DNA from: Phycisphaerales bacterium
Lineage (GTDB): Bacteria > Planctomycetota > Phycisphaerae > Phycisphaerales > SM1A02
DNA: 64,000 bases
Direction of reading: 5' to 3'
Assembly (NCBI GenBank): GCA_029268515.1
Contig: JAQWNP010000006.1
Coordinates: 62,001-126,000 of the forward strand
The position numbers and the translations under genes were made by a program. This document shows, one piece after another, positions 17,865-26,772 of the stretch; the first letter of the stretch is position 1; each line of letters starts with the position of its first letter. Under the pieces are notes generated by a model, which did not search any database, had not been told where the DNA came from, and worked only from the letters and a program-made list of their open reading frames with translations.

Positions 17865-20446
17865 GTATGGAGCCCACTCAAAGAAAAGTCACAGGTGACA
17901 AGTGGTTACTCCGGCACCCATGGCTTATCACTTTCATTTGGGGCATCGTTATAGCAGCAGGCGTCGTAAGCATCACTCGCCTGCGCCCATCAGCCACCCT
18001 CGATCAACTCATTTCGAGTCATGCACCTGCGGCACAAGCCCTCGGCAGTGTGCTGACTGAATTCTCTAGTATCGATGAACTAACGCTATTAGTCAGTTTG
18101 CCAGACAATACAAGCCCAGTTTCAAGCCAAAGCATACGCAATGATGTTGATCAAAAACTTCTGCCATATGCGAATCGCTTGCGCTATGCCATTGAAGAGG
18201 ATCCTACTGCCAAGAGCATGGTCACATCATTCATTGCCTCCGAAGAGGACGAGCAAGACACCAACGCTTACATCAAAGAGGTCATGGCACCAGCAGCCTA
18301 TCAGTACCTTGACCAAGGAGAACGGGAAGTTCTCAAAGCACTTTTGACGCCGTCAGCGATGAAACGTCAATTCGATCGCTTAGCCCGCCTCGCTGCCGCG
18401 CCAGGACCAGGTGCTGAGCAACTCTTAGCTGAGTCAGTCAATGACCCACTACAACTCCGAACGCTTGTGTTTGATAACGCCACTCCCAGCAAATCTCCAT
18501 TCCAGAACTTTCCGGGACTTAACGCTCAGATTTCTGCTGACGGGCGCCACCTGATTATTCGCATTACTGGCGCTAAGCCTTCGAATGATTTATCCTTCGC
18601 GGCTGATTTTACCTCTAAGATTCGCTCCCTTGCTCATACAGCCAATACTGACAAACTCACTATTGGACTCACCGGTGGATATGCCATTGCTGCCGCAAGC
18701 CAAGATGCGGTTCGATCTGATCTCATTATCAGCATTGTTTGCTCAGTTCTATTTGTGCAGTTGCTTTTTCTACTCGTCTACCGACACCTTCTCATCTTTC
18801 TTGTTGCAATTATTCCTGTTGCTGGAGCGATCGTCATCGCTTTTGGTGTGTATGGGCTAATCGCACCAAACCTTACACCACTGACCGCTGTCATCGGAGC
18901 ACTCATCACTGGCCTGGGTGTTGATTACTGCATTCACTTTCTATCAAGTTACGATCGTTTTCGCGTTGTATCTAAAACACCACAGTATGCTGCCGCACTT
19001 GCAGGCACTGCGGTACGACGGCCTATCTTTGTAGCTGCTATAAGTTCTATTATTGGCATTCTTGCTATTAGCCAAGCAAGTGTTGCTGCGCTTCGTCAAT
19101 TTGCACTTATTGGGGGCCTTGGACTCATCGCAGCACTTATCGCTGCATTAACACTCTTGCCCGCATTGCTCGTACTTATTGAAAAACTACCACTACGTTG
19201 GTCGGTCCGAATAGATGATCACATCGGATTCCAGCATATAGCTCGCCCAATCGAGAAGCATCCTCGTGCATGGGTTTTTGTGATTGGAATAGTGTGGTGC
19301 CTCGGACTGGCTCTCTGGATCAGCAATTCTAATGCTCTCATTTTCTTTGAATCTGATTTGCGTTCTATGCACCCATCACCAAATCCAACTCTTGAACTAC
19401 AAGATGAAATACTCACACACTTTGGTACCGCTCCAGGTGTACTTCTCATCAAGGTAGAAGCCAGTAATGAAACCACATTACTGCAACGCGTCCATGCCAT
19501 TACAAATAGGCTTGATATGCCAACGGCACGAGCTGCGGGCATTCAGAATGTCCTGAGCGTCGCCTCACTCTTGCCACCCCAGACAACTGAATTGAGTACC
19601 ACATCATCACTTACCTTTGATCTAGATCAGATTATTACGGACTTTAGGTACCAGGTAGATCAATCACCCTTTACCCAAGATACTTTCAGTGAATATACGG
19701 ACTATCTACGTACGCTTCTTACGCCTTCTGAAGCACCGACGCTTAACGATCTAAATAGATTCCCTGCGCTTGCCAATCGTTTTTTACCGACGACACAAAC
19801 CGCCGGACAATATCAGAGCCTTATGATTGTGCTTGTTGACCAGATCTTAAAGCAACGCCGTGCACGCGATCATGTCATTGTCACTATCCAAGATACTCTT
19901 TCAGATATTCCAGAGGCGACTCTGACTGGCATTTCTGTTTTGGGTTATGAAAGTGAACTACTGGTACGAAGAGATTTGCCCGTGCTTATTGTCATTGCAG
20001 CAATCGCTATTGGAATCTTTTTGTTGTTTATGTTCAGGCGTCTCGATGATTTATTACTGCTCTTGATTCCTGTTGGCTTCGGATTGACCTTTGTATTACT
20101 AGCCATGAGCATTACTGGCACTGGCTTTAACATGATTAACTTACTGGCTATCCCACTGCTCATTGGGATTGGTGTTGATGATGGAATTTTTATTATGAGC
20201 ATCGATCGTGTACGCCGTGCCCGTAAGCCCCACGAGGCAGCAGAAACCTACGCAGCGAGTTGTCATGCAATCACTATGACAACTTTCACAACAGCTCTTG
20301 CAATTGGCGCACTCGCTCTAACAAGCGTCCCAGCGATCGCTGCACTTGGTTGGATGACCGCTATTGGTGTTTTCGGCTGTCTTATAGCGACGATCGGCTT
20401 ACTTCTGCCAATTCTACTCATACGCGAAGCTAGGCAGCGCTCATGA
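17861..20446 (+). CDS. MMPL/RND-superfamily exporter
   Basis: The 861-residue inner-membrane transporter has the RND pattern: TM1 near residue 20, a periplasmic domain, five TMs around residues 280-435, a repeat of this layout with TM7 near 475, a second periplasmic domain, and five TMs at 700-855. The paired motifs GLGVDYCIHFLSSYDR (about 350) and GIGVDDGIFIMSIDRVRRAR (about 768) contain the Asp residues used for proton coupling in MMPL proteins. In xanthomonadin and aryl-polyene clusters an MMPL protein is the proposed exporter. It is the last gene of the operon and converges with the glycosyltransferase gene at a 7-bp gap. Confidence 0.9.
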   Translation: MSMEPTQRKVTGDKWLLRHPWLITFIWGIVIAAGVVSITRLRPSATLDQLISSHAPAAQALGSVLTEFSSIDELTLLVSLPDNTSPVSSQSIRNDVDQKLLPYANRLRYAIEEDPTAKSMVTSFIASEEDEQDTNAYIKEVMAPAAYQYLDQGEREVLKALLTPSAMKRQFDRLARLAAAPGPGAEQLLAESVNDPLQLRTLVFDNATPSKSPFQNFPGLNAQISADGRHLIIRITGAKPSNDLSFAADFTSKIRSLAHTANTDKLTIGLTGGYAIAAASQDAVRSDLIISIVCSVLFVQLLFLLVYRHLLIFLVAIIPVAGAIVIAFGVYGLIAPNLTPLTAVIGALITGLGVDYCIHFLSSYDRFRVVSKTPQYAAALAGTAVRRPIFVAAISSIIGILAISQASVAALRQFALIGGLGLIAALIAALTLLPALLVLIEKLPLRWSVRIDDHIGFQHIARPIEKHPRAWVFVIGIVWCLGLALWISNSNALIFFESDLRSMHPSPNPTLELQDEILTHFGTAPGVLLIKVEASNETTLLQRVHAITNRLDMPTARAAGIQNVLSVASLLPPQTTELSTTSSLTFDLDQIITDFRYQVDQSPFTQDTFSEYTDYLRTLLTPSEAPTLNDLNRFPALANRFLPTTQTAGQYQSLMIVLVDQILKQRRARDHVIVTIQDTLSDIPEATLTGISVLGYESELLVRRDLPVLIVIAAIAIGIFLLFMFRRLDDLLLLLIPVGFGLTFVLLAMSITGTGFNMINLLAIPLLIGIGVDDGIFIMSIDRVRRARKPHEAAETYAASCHAITMTTFTTALAIGALALTSVPAIAALGWMTAIGVFGCLIATIGLLLPILLIREARQRS

Positions 20447-20453
20447 TCTTCTT

Positions 20454-21737
20454 TTAGGAATGCACTGTTATGGCAGATGAAGGCAGTTTTCTTTTATAAG
20501 GAATCCATAACATCAAGCCATTCATAGCACATCCCACCACAGTCCCCAACAAACCCCCGAGTACAATTCCACCAATCAGCCATCGTAATAGCTCAAGAAT
20601 TGTGATTCCATCTGGCGTGAGTGCTGCAGATAAATTAGCAGGCATGGGCAATAGACCCAGCAGAATGATATGCCCTACCCAGAATGCTGCCATATGCAAA
20701 GCAGGCCCGATCGGTGATAGGAGCAATAGCATACCTATGCCCACTGATAGAAAACTGCCCGCATGCAATCGAACTGCAAAATAGAGACCCAGGGCAATCT
20801 GAATTCCAAAAGCTGGCAAACATGCTGTGAATGCGCCCAAACCGATTGCGCCTCCTAAGACTGCACGTTCAAGATGACTCTCTCGTGCTTGGAACCACAA
20901 CACATCTGGCCTGAGCCACCAGATAAGATTTCTAATGATCACGAAAGCGTCAACTTTCTGACGCCTAGATACATGTGCTCCCTGACGTACTGGCAAAGGA
21001 ATGAGCCTACGAAAAAGTAAGTAGATATGCACAAGTAGTGCATGTGTCCAATCACGAAAAAAACGATAGTGACTAACTCGTTTTTCATCTGTGAAGTACC
21101 GACATCGGATCGGTATATCACGAATGTGAAACCCGGACCATACCGCGCGGGTCACCACTTCAATTTCAAATGCAAATCCACCTGATTTCACGCAAATAAC
21201 ATCAAACATTTCCAGTGGATAGGCGCGATAGCCGCACAAAGTATCCCCAACAGTCGCCCCACACTGAACACGCACAGCAAGATTTTGAAGGCGACGTCCA
21301 ATTCGACTCCGAGCCGGGTAATCATCGGATTGATCATTACGGTTACCAATAATAAAGTCATGTTGATGACTTCGCGCCGCTTCTACAAAGTCTTCAATCT
21401 GCTCTGGTGCCAGCTGCCCATCCGAGTCTAGCGTAATAGCGTGAGTAAACTCGCTCTCCTGAGCAAACGCAAATGCTGTCTGCAGCGCCGCCGCTTTGCC
21501 CTTATTTCGATCATGTGTAATAACAAATCCAAAGCCCTTCCAATCAGCGAGCAAAGCGGGCGTTCGATCTGTCGAACCATCATCAACCACAATGAGTGGC
21601 AGCTGGGCTCGCTCTGCACGCTCTACAACATCCATGAGTGTTTGGGCATTGTTATAAGTAGGAATAACAACAACTGGTCGAAAACTTGATTCTGATGGGT
21701 CTACAGTCGCCGGAATTGATCGTTTGACTTGGACCAT
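20454..21737 (-). CDS. Family 2 glycosyltransferase with C-terminal DUF2062 domain
   Basis: The 427-residue protein starts with a DPM1-like GT-A domain (about residues 20-240): VVIPTYNNAQTL, VVDDGSTDRT, RNKGKAAALQ and the metal-binding TLDSDGQ. The rest (about 275-410) is a DUF2062 membrane domain with GGAIGLGAFTACLPAFGIQ and LLLLSPIGPALHMAAFW. GT2 enzymes of this type transfer sugars to lipid carriers at the inner membrane, and similar fusions occur in aryl-polyene clusters. It lies tail-to-tail with the exporter (7-bp gap) and could glycosylate the pigment lipid; the acceptor is not visible. Confidence 0.88.
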   Translation of the reverse strand: MVQVKRSIPATVDPSESSFRPVVVIPTYNNAQTLMDVVERAERAQLPLIVVDDGSTDRTPALLADWKGFGFVITHDRNKGKAAALQTAFAFAQESEFTHAITLDSDGQLAPEQIEDFVEAARSHQHDFIIGNRNDQSDDYPARSRIGRRLQNLAVRVQCGATVGDTLCGYRAYPLEMFDVICVKSGGFAFEIEVVTRAVWSGFHIRDIPIRCRYFTDEKRVSHYRFFRDWTHALLVHIYLLFRRLIPLPVRQGAHVSRRQKVDAFVIIRNLIWWLRPDVLWFQARESHLERAVLGGAIGLGAFTACLPAFGIQIALGLYFAVRLHAGSFLSVGIGMLLLLSPIGPALHMAAFWVGHIILLGLLPMPANLSAALTPDGITILELLRWLIGGIVLGGLLGTVVGCAMNGLMLWIPYKRKLPSSAITVHS

Positions 21738-21883
21738 ATTCTGAGAGACCTCGTGTTACTCAGCTCCGAATTGTATCATTGACACTTTATTAATAAGCGG
21801 TTTTTAACCAAGAATAATATGTTGCGGTGACTTTTCGTCATCTCAATCAATCAAAAACATGCGATGAAATAGTTGCCGCAAAA

Positions 21884-21912
21884 GCAGACAGCAACGTCGC
21901 ATTGCTGTCTGC
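21884..21912 (-). terminator. Intrinsic terminator hairpin downstream of small lipoprotein gene
   Basis: An 11-bp perfect stem (21884-21894 with 21902-21912, 7-nt loop) lies 45 bp past the stop of the minus-strand lipoprotein gene. Four T residues follow it on the minus strand. A longer T-run (21922-21928) lies on the plus-strand side, so it may be bidirectional. Confidence 0.7.
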
Positions 21913-21956
21913 GACTGAGCTGTTTTTTTCTACAAAGAAATAAGCTGTAGAGAACG

Positions 21957-22172
21957 CTAGTTGCTCGAGTCGTCGCTGCTGGAGCCATCAGCATTGGGGT
22001 CCTTGCCACCATTCTTAACGCCCTCAACAAAACGGCTCGGGGCATTGGTGAATTGGGTTCCGACAGTCGAAGCACCCTCTGAAAGATTATCTCTATGCGC
22101 TTCTGTACAACCAGTCGTACAAACAAGAAAAGCGCCAGCAGATACACAGATAATTGAGGCAATTGCACGCAT
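21957..22172 (-). CDS. Small lipoprotein of unknown function
   Basis: The start is taken at the ATG at 22172 because AAGGAGA lies at the right distance; a longer frame up to 22217 has no such signal. The 71-residue precursor has a hydrophobic segment (RAIASIICVSAGAFLVC) and a lipobox ending CTTGC. A short mature part follows with a mid-region TVGTQFTNAPSRFVEGV and a Ser/Asp-rich disordered tail. No family recognised. It is monocistronic with its own terminator, suggesting a strongly expressed small envelope protein. Confidence 0.7.
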   Translation of the reverse strand: MRAIASIICVSAGAFLVCTTGCTEAHRDNLSEGASTVGTQFTNAPSRFVEGVKNGGKDPNADGSSSDDSSN

Positions 22173-22327
22173 AATAAGATTCTCCTTCAAGGACGGTCGA
22201 ATATGCTGCAGTTCCACCTAGAACGTGCACTTTACCCGTCCGTGTTGAACGTCAGTATGGTGCGCGATTGGGTTGGCGTCAAGCATGACTATTAGGCTCT
22301 ATACTGGCCCGCAAGGAAAGATAAGAC

Positions 22328-23476
22328 ATGCCTTACCCAGCTTCACTCAATCCTAACTCCGAGTCTCATACGGAGATAGCTGGCACACTTGAGTTACCTG
22401 GCTCTCGAGCCTTGCGAATTCAAGGCTATGACGTGGCTCGTGGGCTGGCCTTTATTGGCATGGTTCTTGTCAACTTTGAAATTGTTTTCACTGCCGCTGG
22501 CGCTCAATCAAGTATTTTCATGGAATTTTTTGCTGGCCGGGCCAGTGCGCTATTTGTGTTGCTCGCTGGTGTCGGCATCAGCCTAATGACGCGTGGAGCG
22601 ATTCAAAAGGATCCATTGAGCGGGCTAAGAAAAGTTCGCTGGATCTATCTAAAACGAGCCGCTTTTCTTCTCGTGATTGGTTACGCCTGGCAACCTCTTT
22701 GGGAAGCCGATATTTTACATTACTACGCTTTTTATATCGGCATTGCGGCGCTGTTCCTGACGGTTGATAGTGTAGCGCTTTGGGTTATGGCCCTTCTGAG
22801 TGTCGCCATCTTCGGATTCATCTTTTCATGGATTCCTTACACAGAAGGTTGGAACTTTAAGACTTACTCTCATCCAGACTTTTGGACCTGGGGCGGCCAG
22901 CTCAAAAACCTTCTCTACAATGGATGGCATCCATTATTCCCATGGTTGTCATTTGTGTTTGTTGGCTTATGGATTGGTCGGCTCAATGCTCGCCGACTTT
23001 CTGTACAGCTGTCTTTAATCGGTAGTGGCATCGCCGCCATAGTGATCGCCTACTTGCTTATGTTGTGGCTACAGCCTTCGGTTACCTTGTTCGATGGTAT
23101 GGATGGTATTTTTGAGGCCGCATTCTGGGACACAGAGTCAATTCCACCTGGCCCGCTTTACGTTCTATCAGCGACTGGCTCAGCCGTAGCGGTCATCGGT
23201 ATTTGCCTCCTTGTTGTGCCATGGCTGGGAAGATTGGCGACACCTCTAGTCAGAACCGGGCAAATGGCTCTTACGCTCTATCTCGCTCATGTACTCCTTG
23301 GTATCGGCCCATTTGTTGGAAGTAATGAAGAAGCAGCTGCAATGGCCTGGCCAAACCCGAGCATCGTATGGTTTTGGATCAGTTTTTCTATTGGATCAAT
23401 CATATTCGCTACCCTTTGGCTGCATTGGTTCCGCCGAGGGCCTCTGGAATGGGTCATGAGAAAACTCTGTGGTTGA
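22328..23476 (+). CDS. DUF418/DUF1624-type polytopic membrane protein
   Basis: The 382-residue protein has about ten TM helices. The opening block RIQGYDVARGLAFIGMVLVNFE matches the R-x2-x-D-x-x-RG-x-A-x-x-G-x-x-x-x-N signature of YeiB-like DUF418 and heparan-alpha-glucosaminide N-acetyltransferase-like (DUF1624) families. A C-terminal block, VRTGQMALTLYLAHVLLGIG, is also typical of DUF418. These families are thought to move or transfer acyl groups across the membrane, but the substrate here is unknown. It is a single gene between divergent and codirectional neighbours. Confidence 0.78.
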   Translation: MPYPASLNPNSESHTEIAGTLELPGSRALRIQGYDVARGLAFIGMVLVNFEIVFTAAGAQSSIFMEFFAGRASALFVLLAGVGISLMTRGAIQKDPLSGLRKVRWIYLKRAAFLLVIGYAWQPLWEADILHYYAFYIGIAALFLTVDSVALWVMALLSVAIFGFIFSWIPYTEGWNFKTYSHPDFWTWGGQLKNLLYNGWHPLFPWLSFVFVGLWIGRLNARRLSVQLSLIGSGIAAIVIAYLLMLWLQPSVTLFDGMDGIFEAAFWDTESIPPGPLYVLSATGSAVAVIGICLLVVPWLGRLATPLVRTGQMALTLYLAHVLLGIGPFVGSNEEAAAMAWPNPSIVWFWISFSIGSIIFATLWLHWFRRGPLEWVMRKLCG

Positions 23477-23554
23477 ACTCATCAGGATTAGCAACGTACC
23501 ATCGTCGCAAGAACTCATAATCAGGGCTTGAAAACCACTTAAGGGAGAGTTAGC

Positions 23555-24772
23555 TTGGCCCGCAACCCACAAAACGAAATTCTGCTGCTCGAAGACATAC
23601 ATCCTGTAGCTGATGAGATTCTTACTGATGCTGGTCTGCGCATTAGGCGCCAAGCAAGTGCTCTTGATGCTGGTGAACTACAGAAGCTTGCCGCTCAGAC
23701 TGCTTTCTTGGGAATCCGATCCAAGACAACAATCGATGAATCCGTACTAAAGGCCCTGCCTGATTTACTCGGTATTGCCTGTTTTTGCATAGGCACAAAT
23801 CAAGTGAATCTAAGAACGGCTGCCCGCAACGGATCTGTTGTTTTTAACGCACCGTTTTCAAACACACGCAGTGTGGCCGAAATGACAATTTCAGAAGTCA
23901 TTGCATTACATCGGAGGCTCTTCGACCGAAGTGCACGAATCCACTCAGGACATTGGTTTAAGTCGGCTCGTGATGCACACGAAGTGAGAGGTCGAACACT
24001 TGGGATTATCGGGTACGGCCATATTGGTTCACAAGTCTCTGTTCTCGCAGAAGCATTGGGCATGAAAGTTGTTTACTACGACGTTGCTTCGAAAATGCCG
24101 CTTGGCAATGCTCAGCCCATGGACTCGCTCAAAAAGGTTCTTGCCGTTGCAGATGTCGTGACACTCCATGTACCGGCAACACCTGCAACAGCTACCATGA
24201 TTGGGAAGAAAGAACTCAGTCAAATGAAACGCGGAGCTATGCTGATCAATAATGCGCGAGGCAGCATTGTTGATATCGTTGCACTCGCGGACGCAATTAA
24301 GAATGGTTCTGTGGGAGGTGCTGCTCTTGATGTCTATCCCGAAGAGCCCACAACAAATGATGCACCATTTGACTGCATGTTGGCAGGCCTACCAAACGTC
24401 GTGCTTACGCCACACATAGGTGGTAGTACTGAAGAAGCTCAAGAGAGCATTGCACGTGATGTCGCACTCAAGATTGCTCGTTTTTTCAACACTGGCACAA
24501 CCACCAATGCGGTTAATGTTCCAGAGGTAGAACTACCACTGCGCCGAGAAGACCAGCTTCGGATTCTGCACTTTCACCACAATGTGCCAGGCGTCCTTAG
24601 CACCATCAACGGTATTCTGGCAGATCTCAGCGTCAATATTAATGCTGAGTATCTACAAAGTAATGCTGACGTCAGTTATGTCATTCTCGACATAGATGAC
24701 CATGATGAGTCCATCATCAGCACAAAACTTCAAGAGATACCAGAAACGATCCGCATTCGTTTTCTTCGTTGA
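23555..24772 (+). CDS. serA: D-3-phosphoglycerate dehydrogenase with ACT domain
   Basis: It oxidises 3-phosphoglycerate with NAD+, the first step of serine synthesis. The 405-residue protein starts at a TTG with GGGAGAG upstream. It shows the NAD Rossmann motif LGIIGYGHIGSQV, the catalytic Arg in NNARGSIVD, the Glu in YPEEP and the His in LTPHIGGSTEEAQ. A C-terminal ACT domain (about 335-405, FHHNVPGVLSTINGILAD) implies feedback by serine, as in the E. coli-type short enzyme. It lacks the extra intervening domain of long-form SerA. Confidence 0.93.
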   Translation: MARNPQNEILLLEDIHPVADEILTDAGLRIRRQASALDAGELQKLAAQTAFLGIRSKTTIDESVLKALPDLLGIACFCIGTNQVNLRTAARNGSVVFNAPFSNTRSVAEMTISEVIALHRRLFDRSARIHSGHWFKSARDAHEVRGRTLGIIGYGHIGSQVSVLAEALGMKVVYYDVASKMPLGNAQPMDSLKKVLAVADVVTLHVPATPATATMIGKKELSQMKRGAMLINNARGSIVDIVALADAIKNGSVGGAALDVYPEEPTTNDAPFDCMLAGLPNVVLTPHIGGSTEEAQESIARDVALKIARFFNTGTTTNAVNVPEVELPLRREDQLRILHFHHNVPGVLSTINGILADLSVNINAEYLQSNADVSYVILDIDDHDESIISTKLQEIPETIRIRFLR

Positions 24773-24789
24773 GGCTGTATTTTAGATGT

Positions 24790-25137
24790 CTAGACAGAGA
24801 ACCCATCATTATCGAGGGTTACTTCACAAACGAGACGATCAATCTCTGTTTCACAAGAGAGTGGGAAGAGCAATCTAAATGCCGTAGATGCAATGGGACT
24901 AAATGCGATAGGCTCATTCGGCCCATAGACATCACTGACATGCGAGATCAACTCTGTGAGACTGTTACTCACGTTGATACATGCCAAGTTATCTGCCGCG
25001 TAGAGGCCGTACTGCCCTAAGCCGATATAATCGATGACAAAGCCATCTGCTGATTCGAGATCAAACATACCCACCTTTTCGATCTTCAAGTAGTTGGAAG
25101 CACACATTGTAGCCATCAACCCTACAATCGCGAGCAA
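24790..25137 (-). CDS. Hypothetical short protein with N-terminal hydrophobic segment
   Basis: A 115-codon frame converges on serA with an 18-bp gap. It starts at a TTG; an ATG at 25116 with AGGG just upstream is an alternative. The N-terminus (LAIVGLMATMCASNY) could be a weak signal or anchor, but the lipobox is imperfect. The rest has a reasonable amino-acid make-up with strand-like segments (DGFVIDYIGLGQYGLYAAD, EIDRLVCEVTLDNDG). No family recognised. A competing plus-strand frame of 83 codons over the same DNA looks less protein-like. Confidence 0.5.
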   Translation of the reverse strand: MLAIVGLMATMCASNYLKIEKVGMFDLESADGFVIDYIGLGQYGLYAADNLACINVSNSLTELISHVSDVYGPNEPIAFSPIASTAFRLLFPLSCETEIDRLVCEVTLDNDGFSV

Positions 25138-25168
25138 TCAATTGATAAAGCTGTTTTACAGGTGCGCA

Positions 25169-25201
25169 GCATCTGCCTCTTTCCGATAATGAAGCAGATG
25201 C
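25169..25201. terminator. Possible terminator hairpin downstream of sialate esterase gene
   Basis: An 8-bp stem (GCATCTGC with GCAGATGC) closes a 17-nt loop in the gap between the esterase stop (25246) and the small gene at 25137. No T-run follows on either strand, so its role as a terminator is uncertain. Confidence 0.3.
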
Positions 25202-25245
25202 CTACACAATAAACCTATGTCAATAGGCGAATAACTTATAAAAAC

Positions 25246-26721
25246 TTAGTGATGTTTTTCTGTTACTCGCGGCCACTCATCAGTCCGGAAGGGTGTCGCT
25301 GGAAGTTCACTGCCACCAATAAGATTTGGTTGCGCAGTATCACTCCATGCATAACGAACTGCGATGGGTTGTGTCACTTTGTTCGATGTGACCACCACTG
25401 TATTGCCATTAAGCACCGCAATGCCCGGATGAAAGACCATGTCTGGACCTGCGATTGTGAAATCGGACGGGGCTTTTCCATCACTTGTTGAAAGTTGACC
25501 AATCGTGTTTTCGAACGCCACCGAAGCCTTCGATCCCTCAAGAGTCAATGAACCAACCTTATAGTTCGGACTCCTAAAAGCAGCGCTCATTCCATAATCA
25601 TTAGCAAGTGCCCATGCTGCTAATCGCTTCCCAACAGTCGTTTTATCTTGGGGATGAATATCTCCAGGATTGCCAACGTCCATCGTTACAACCATGCCCG
25701 TCTTTTTTAATTGCTGTGTCTTGTCCTGCGACTCGCGCAACTCAGCCGTCGCCTCTGGACTGTTGTAGTTGTAGGGTGCTATCTGCACGAAGTAAAAAGG
25801 GAAATCACCACTATCAAACTTTGCTCGCCAGTCTCTAATCATCTCTGGAAAGATGATGCCGTACTGCGCAGCGCGGCTGACATTTGACTCCCCCTGGTAC
25901 CAAATCGCCCCACGAATTCCATAGTTGAGAATTGGATAGATCATTCCGTTGTAGAGATGAGCTGGACGATGATTATCGCCAGGTGGATCCGCATCCGTTC
26001 GTTTAAGCAACGGCGTAAGCGCCACGGTTGCCTCAAGGTGTTCCCTACTCATCCAGGCCTCTGCTACCGAACCTCCCCAATTCGTTGAGATCATGCCAAC
26101 AGGCTCACCAAGAGCTTCATGGATTTCTTTTGCAAACACGTATCCAACGCCAGAGAAGTGAGGCACATTTTTGGGTGTTGAAATACGCCATGATCCGGTC
26201 ACATCATCTTGTTTCTGAGAGGTGCTTACATGATTCACTTTAAACATTCGAATCCCCGGCACATCACCAGATGCTGATAGCTGCTCCCTTTTTAGAGATT
26301 GCCTTACCGGCCATTCCATATTTGATTGACCAGAGCAAATCCAGACCTCACCAATAACAACGTTGTTAACAACTTGTTCATTCTTTCCTGTTACCACAAG
26401 CTTCATAGGTTGCCCACCGAAGAGTGAGGGTGTGGCTGGAGTCATTGTGACCGCCCAACAACCATCTCCGTCTGCTCGCGCTGATCGTGAGATGATCTGA
26501 TTTGGCTTGTTCTTTGGATCGGGGCCTAAGCGAACGATCACCTCTTCGCCGGGCGCTGCCCAACCCCACACATTAGCATCACCCGCTTGTAAAACCATAT
26601 TGTCGCTGATAATTGCTGGCAGCTTTACATCACCAAAGGTTGCACAAGTACAAATAGCAACGACAAGACTTGTAACGACGAATGTATGCGACCAACTTCG
26701 GCCCACTATTTGGCTGATCAT
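25246..26721 (-). CDS. Sialate O-acetylesterase (SASA/GDSL-like), secreted
   Basis: The enzyme removes acetyl groups from O-acetylated sugars. The 491-residue protein has a signal peptide (VVTSLVVAICTCATFG) and the SGNH-type blocks: the nucleophile Ser in ICSGQSNMEWPV, IWYQGESN, and the Asp-x-x-His pair in PGDIHPQDK. An N-terminal beta-sandwich (LPAIISDNMVLQ, WGWAAPGEEVIVRLG) precedes the esterase domain, as in other bacterial homologues. GAGGAG lies before the ATG. It sits downstream of the symporter gene on the same strand with a 51-bp gap, which suggests joint use in scavenging acetylated glycans and acetate. Confidence 0.9.
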   Translation of the reverse strand: MISQIVGRSWSHTFVVTSLVVAICTCATFGDVKLPAIISDNMVLQAGDANVWGWAAPGEEVIVRLGPDPKNKPNQIISRSARADGDGCWAVTMTPATPSLFGGQPMKLVVTGKNEQVVNNVVIGEVWICSGQSNMEWPVRQSLKREQLSASGDVPGIRMFKVNHVSTSQKQDDVTGSWRISTPKNVPHFSGVGYVFAKEIHEALGEPVGMISTNWGGSVAEAWMSREHLEATVALTPLLKRTDADPPGDNHRPAHLYNGMIYPILNYGIRGAIWYQGESNVSRAAQYGIIFPEMIRDWRAKFDSGDFPFYFVQIAPYNYNSPEATAELRESQDKTQQLKKTGMVVTMDVGNPGDIHPQDKTTVGKRLAAWALANDYGMSAAFRSPNYKVGSLTLEGSKASVAFENTIGQLSTSDGKAPSDFTIAGPDMVFHPGIAVLNGNTVVVTSNKVTQPIAVRYAWSDTAQPNLIGGSELPATPFRTDEWPRVTEKHH

Positions 26722-26772
26722 TTACAACTCCTCACTAAATGCACTTTCAGACAAACTCACCAAATCCATTGC

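Noticed and set aside
24769-25020. 83-codon plus-strand frame overlapping the end of serA
   Set aside because: Cys/Arg-rich composition looks random; the minus-strand frame over the same DNA is more protein-like.
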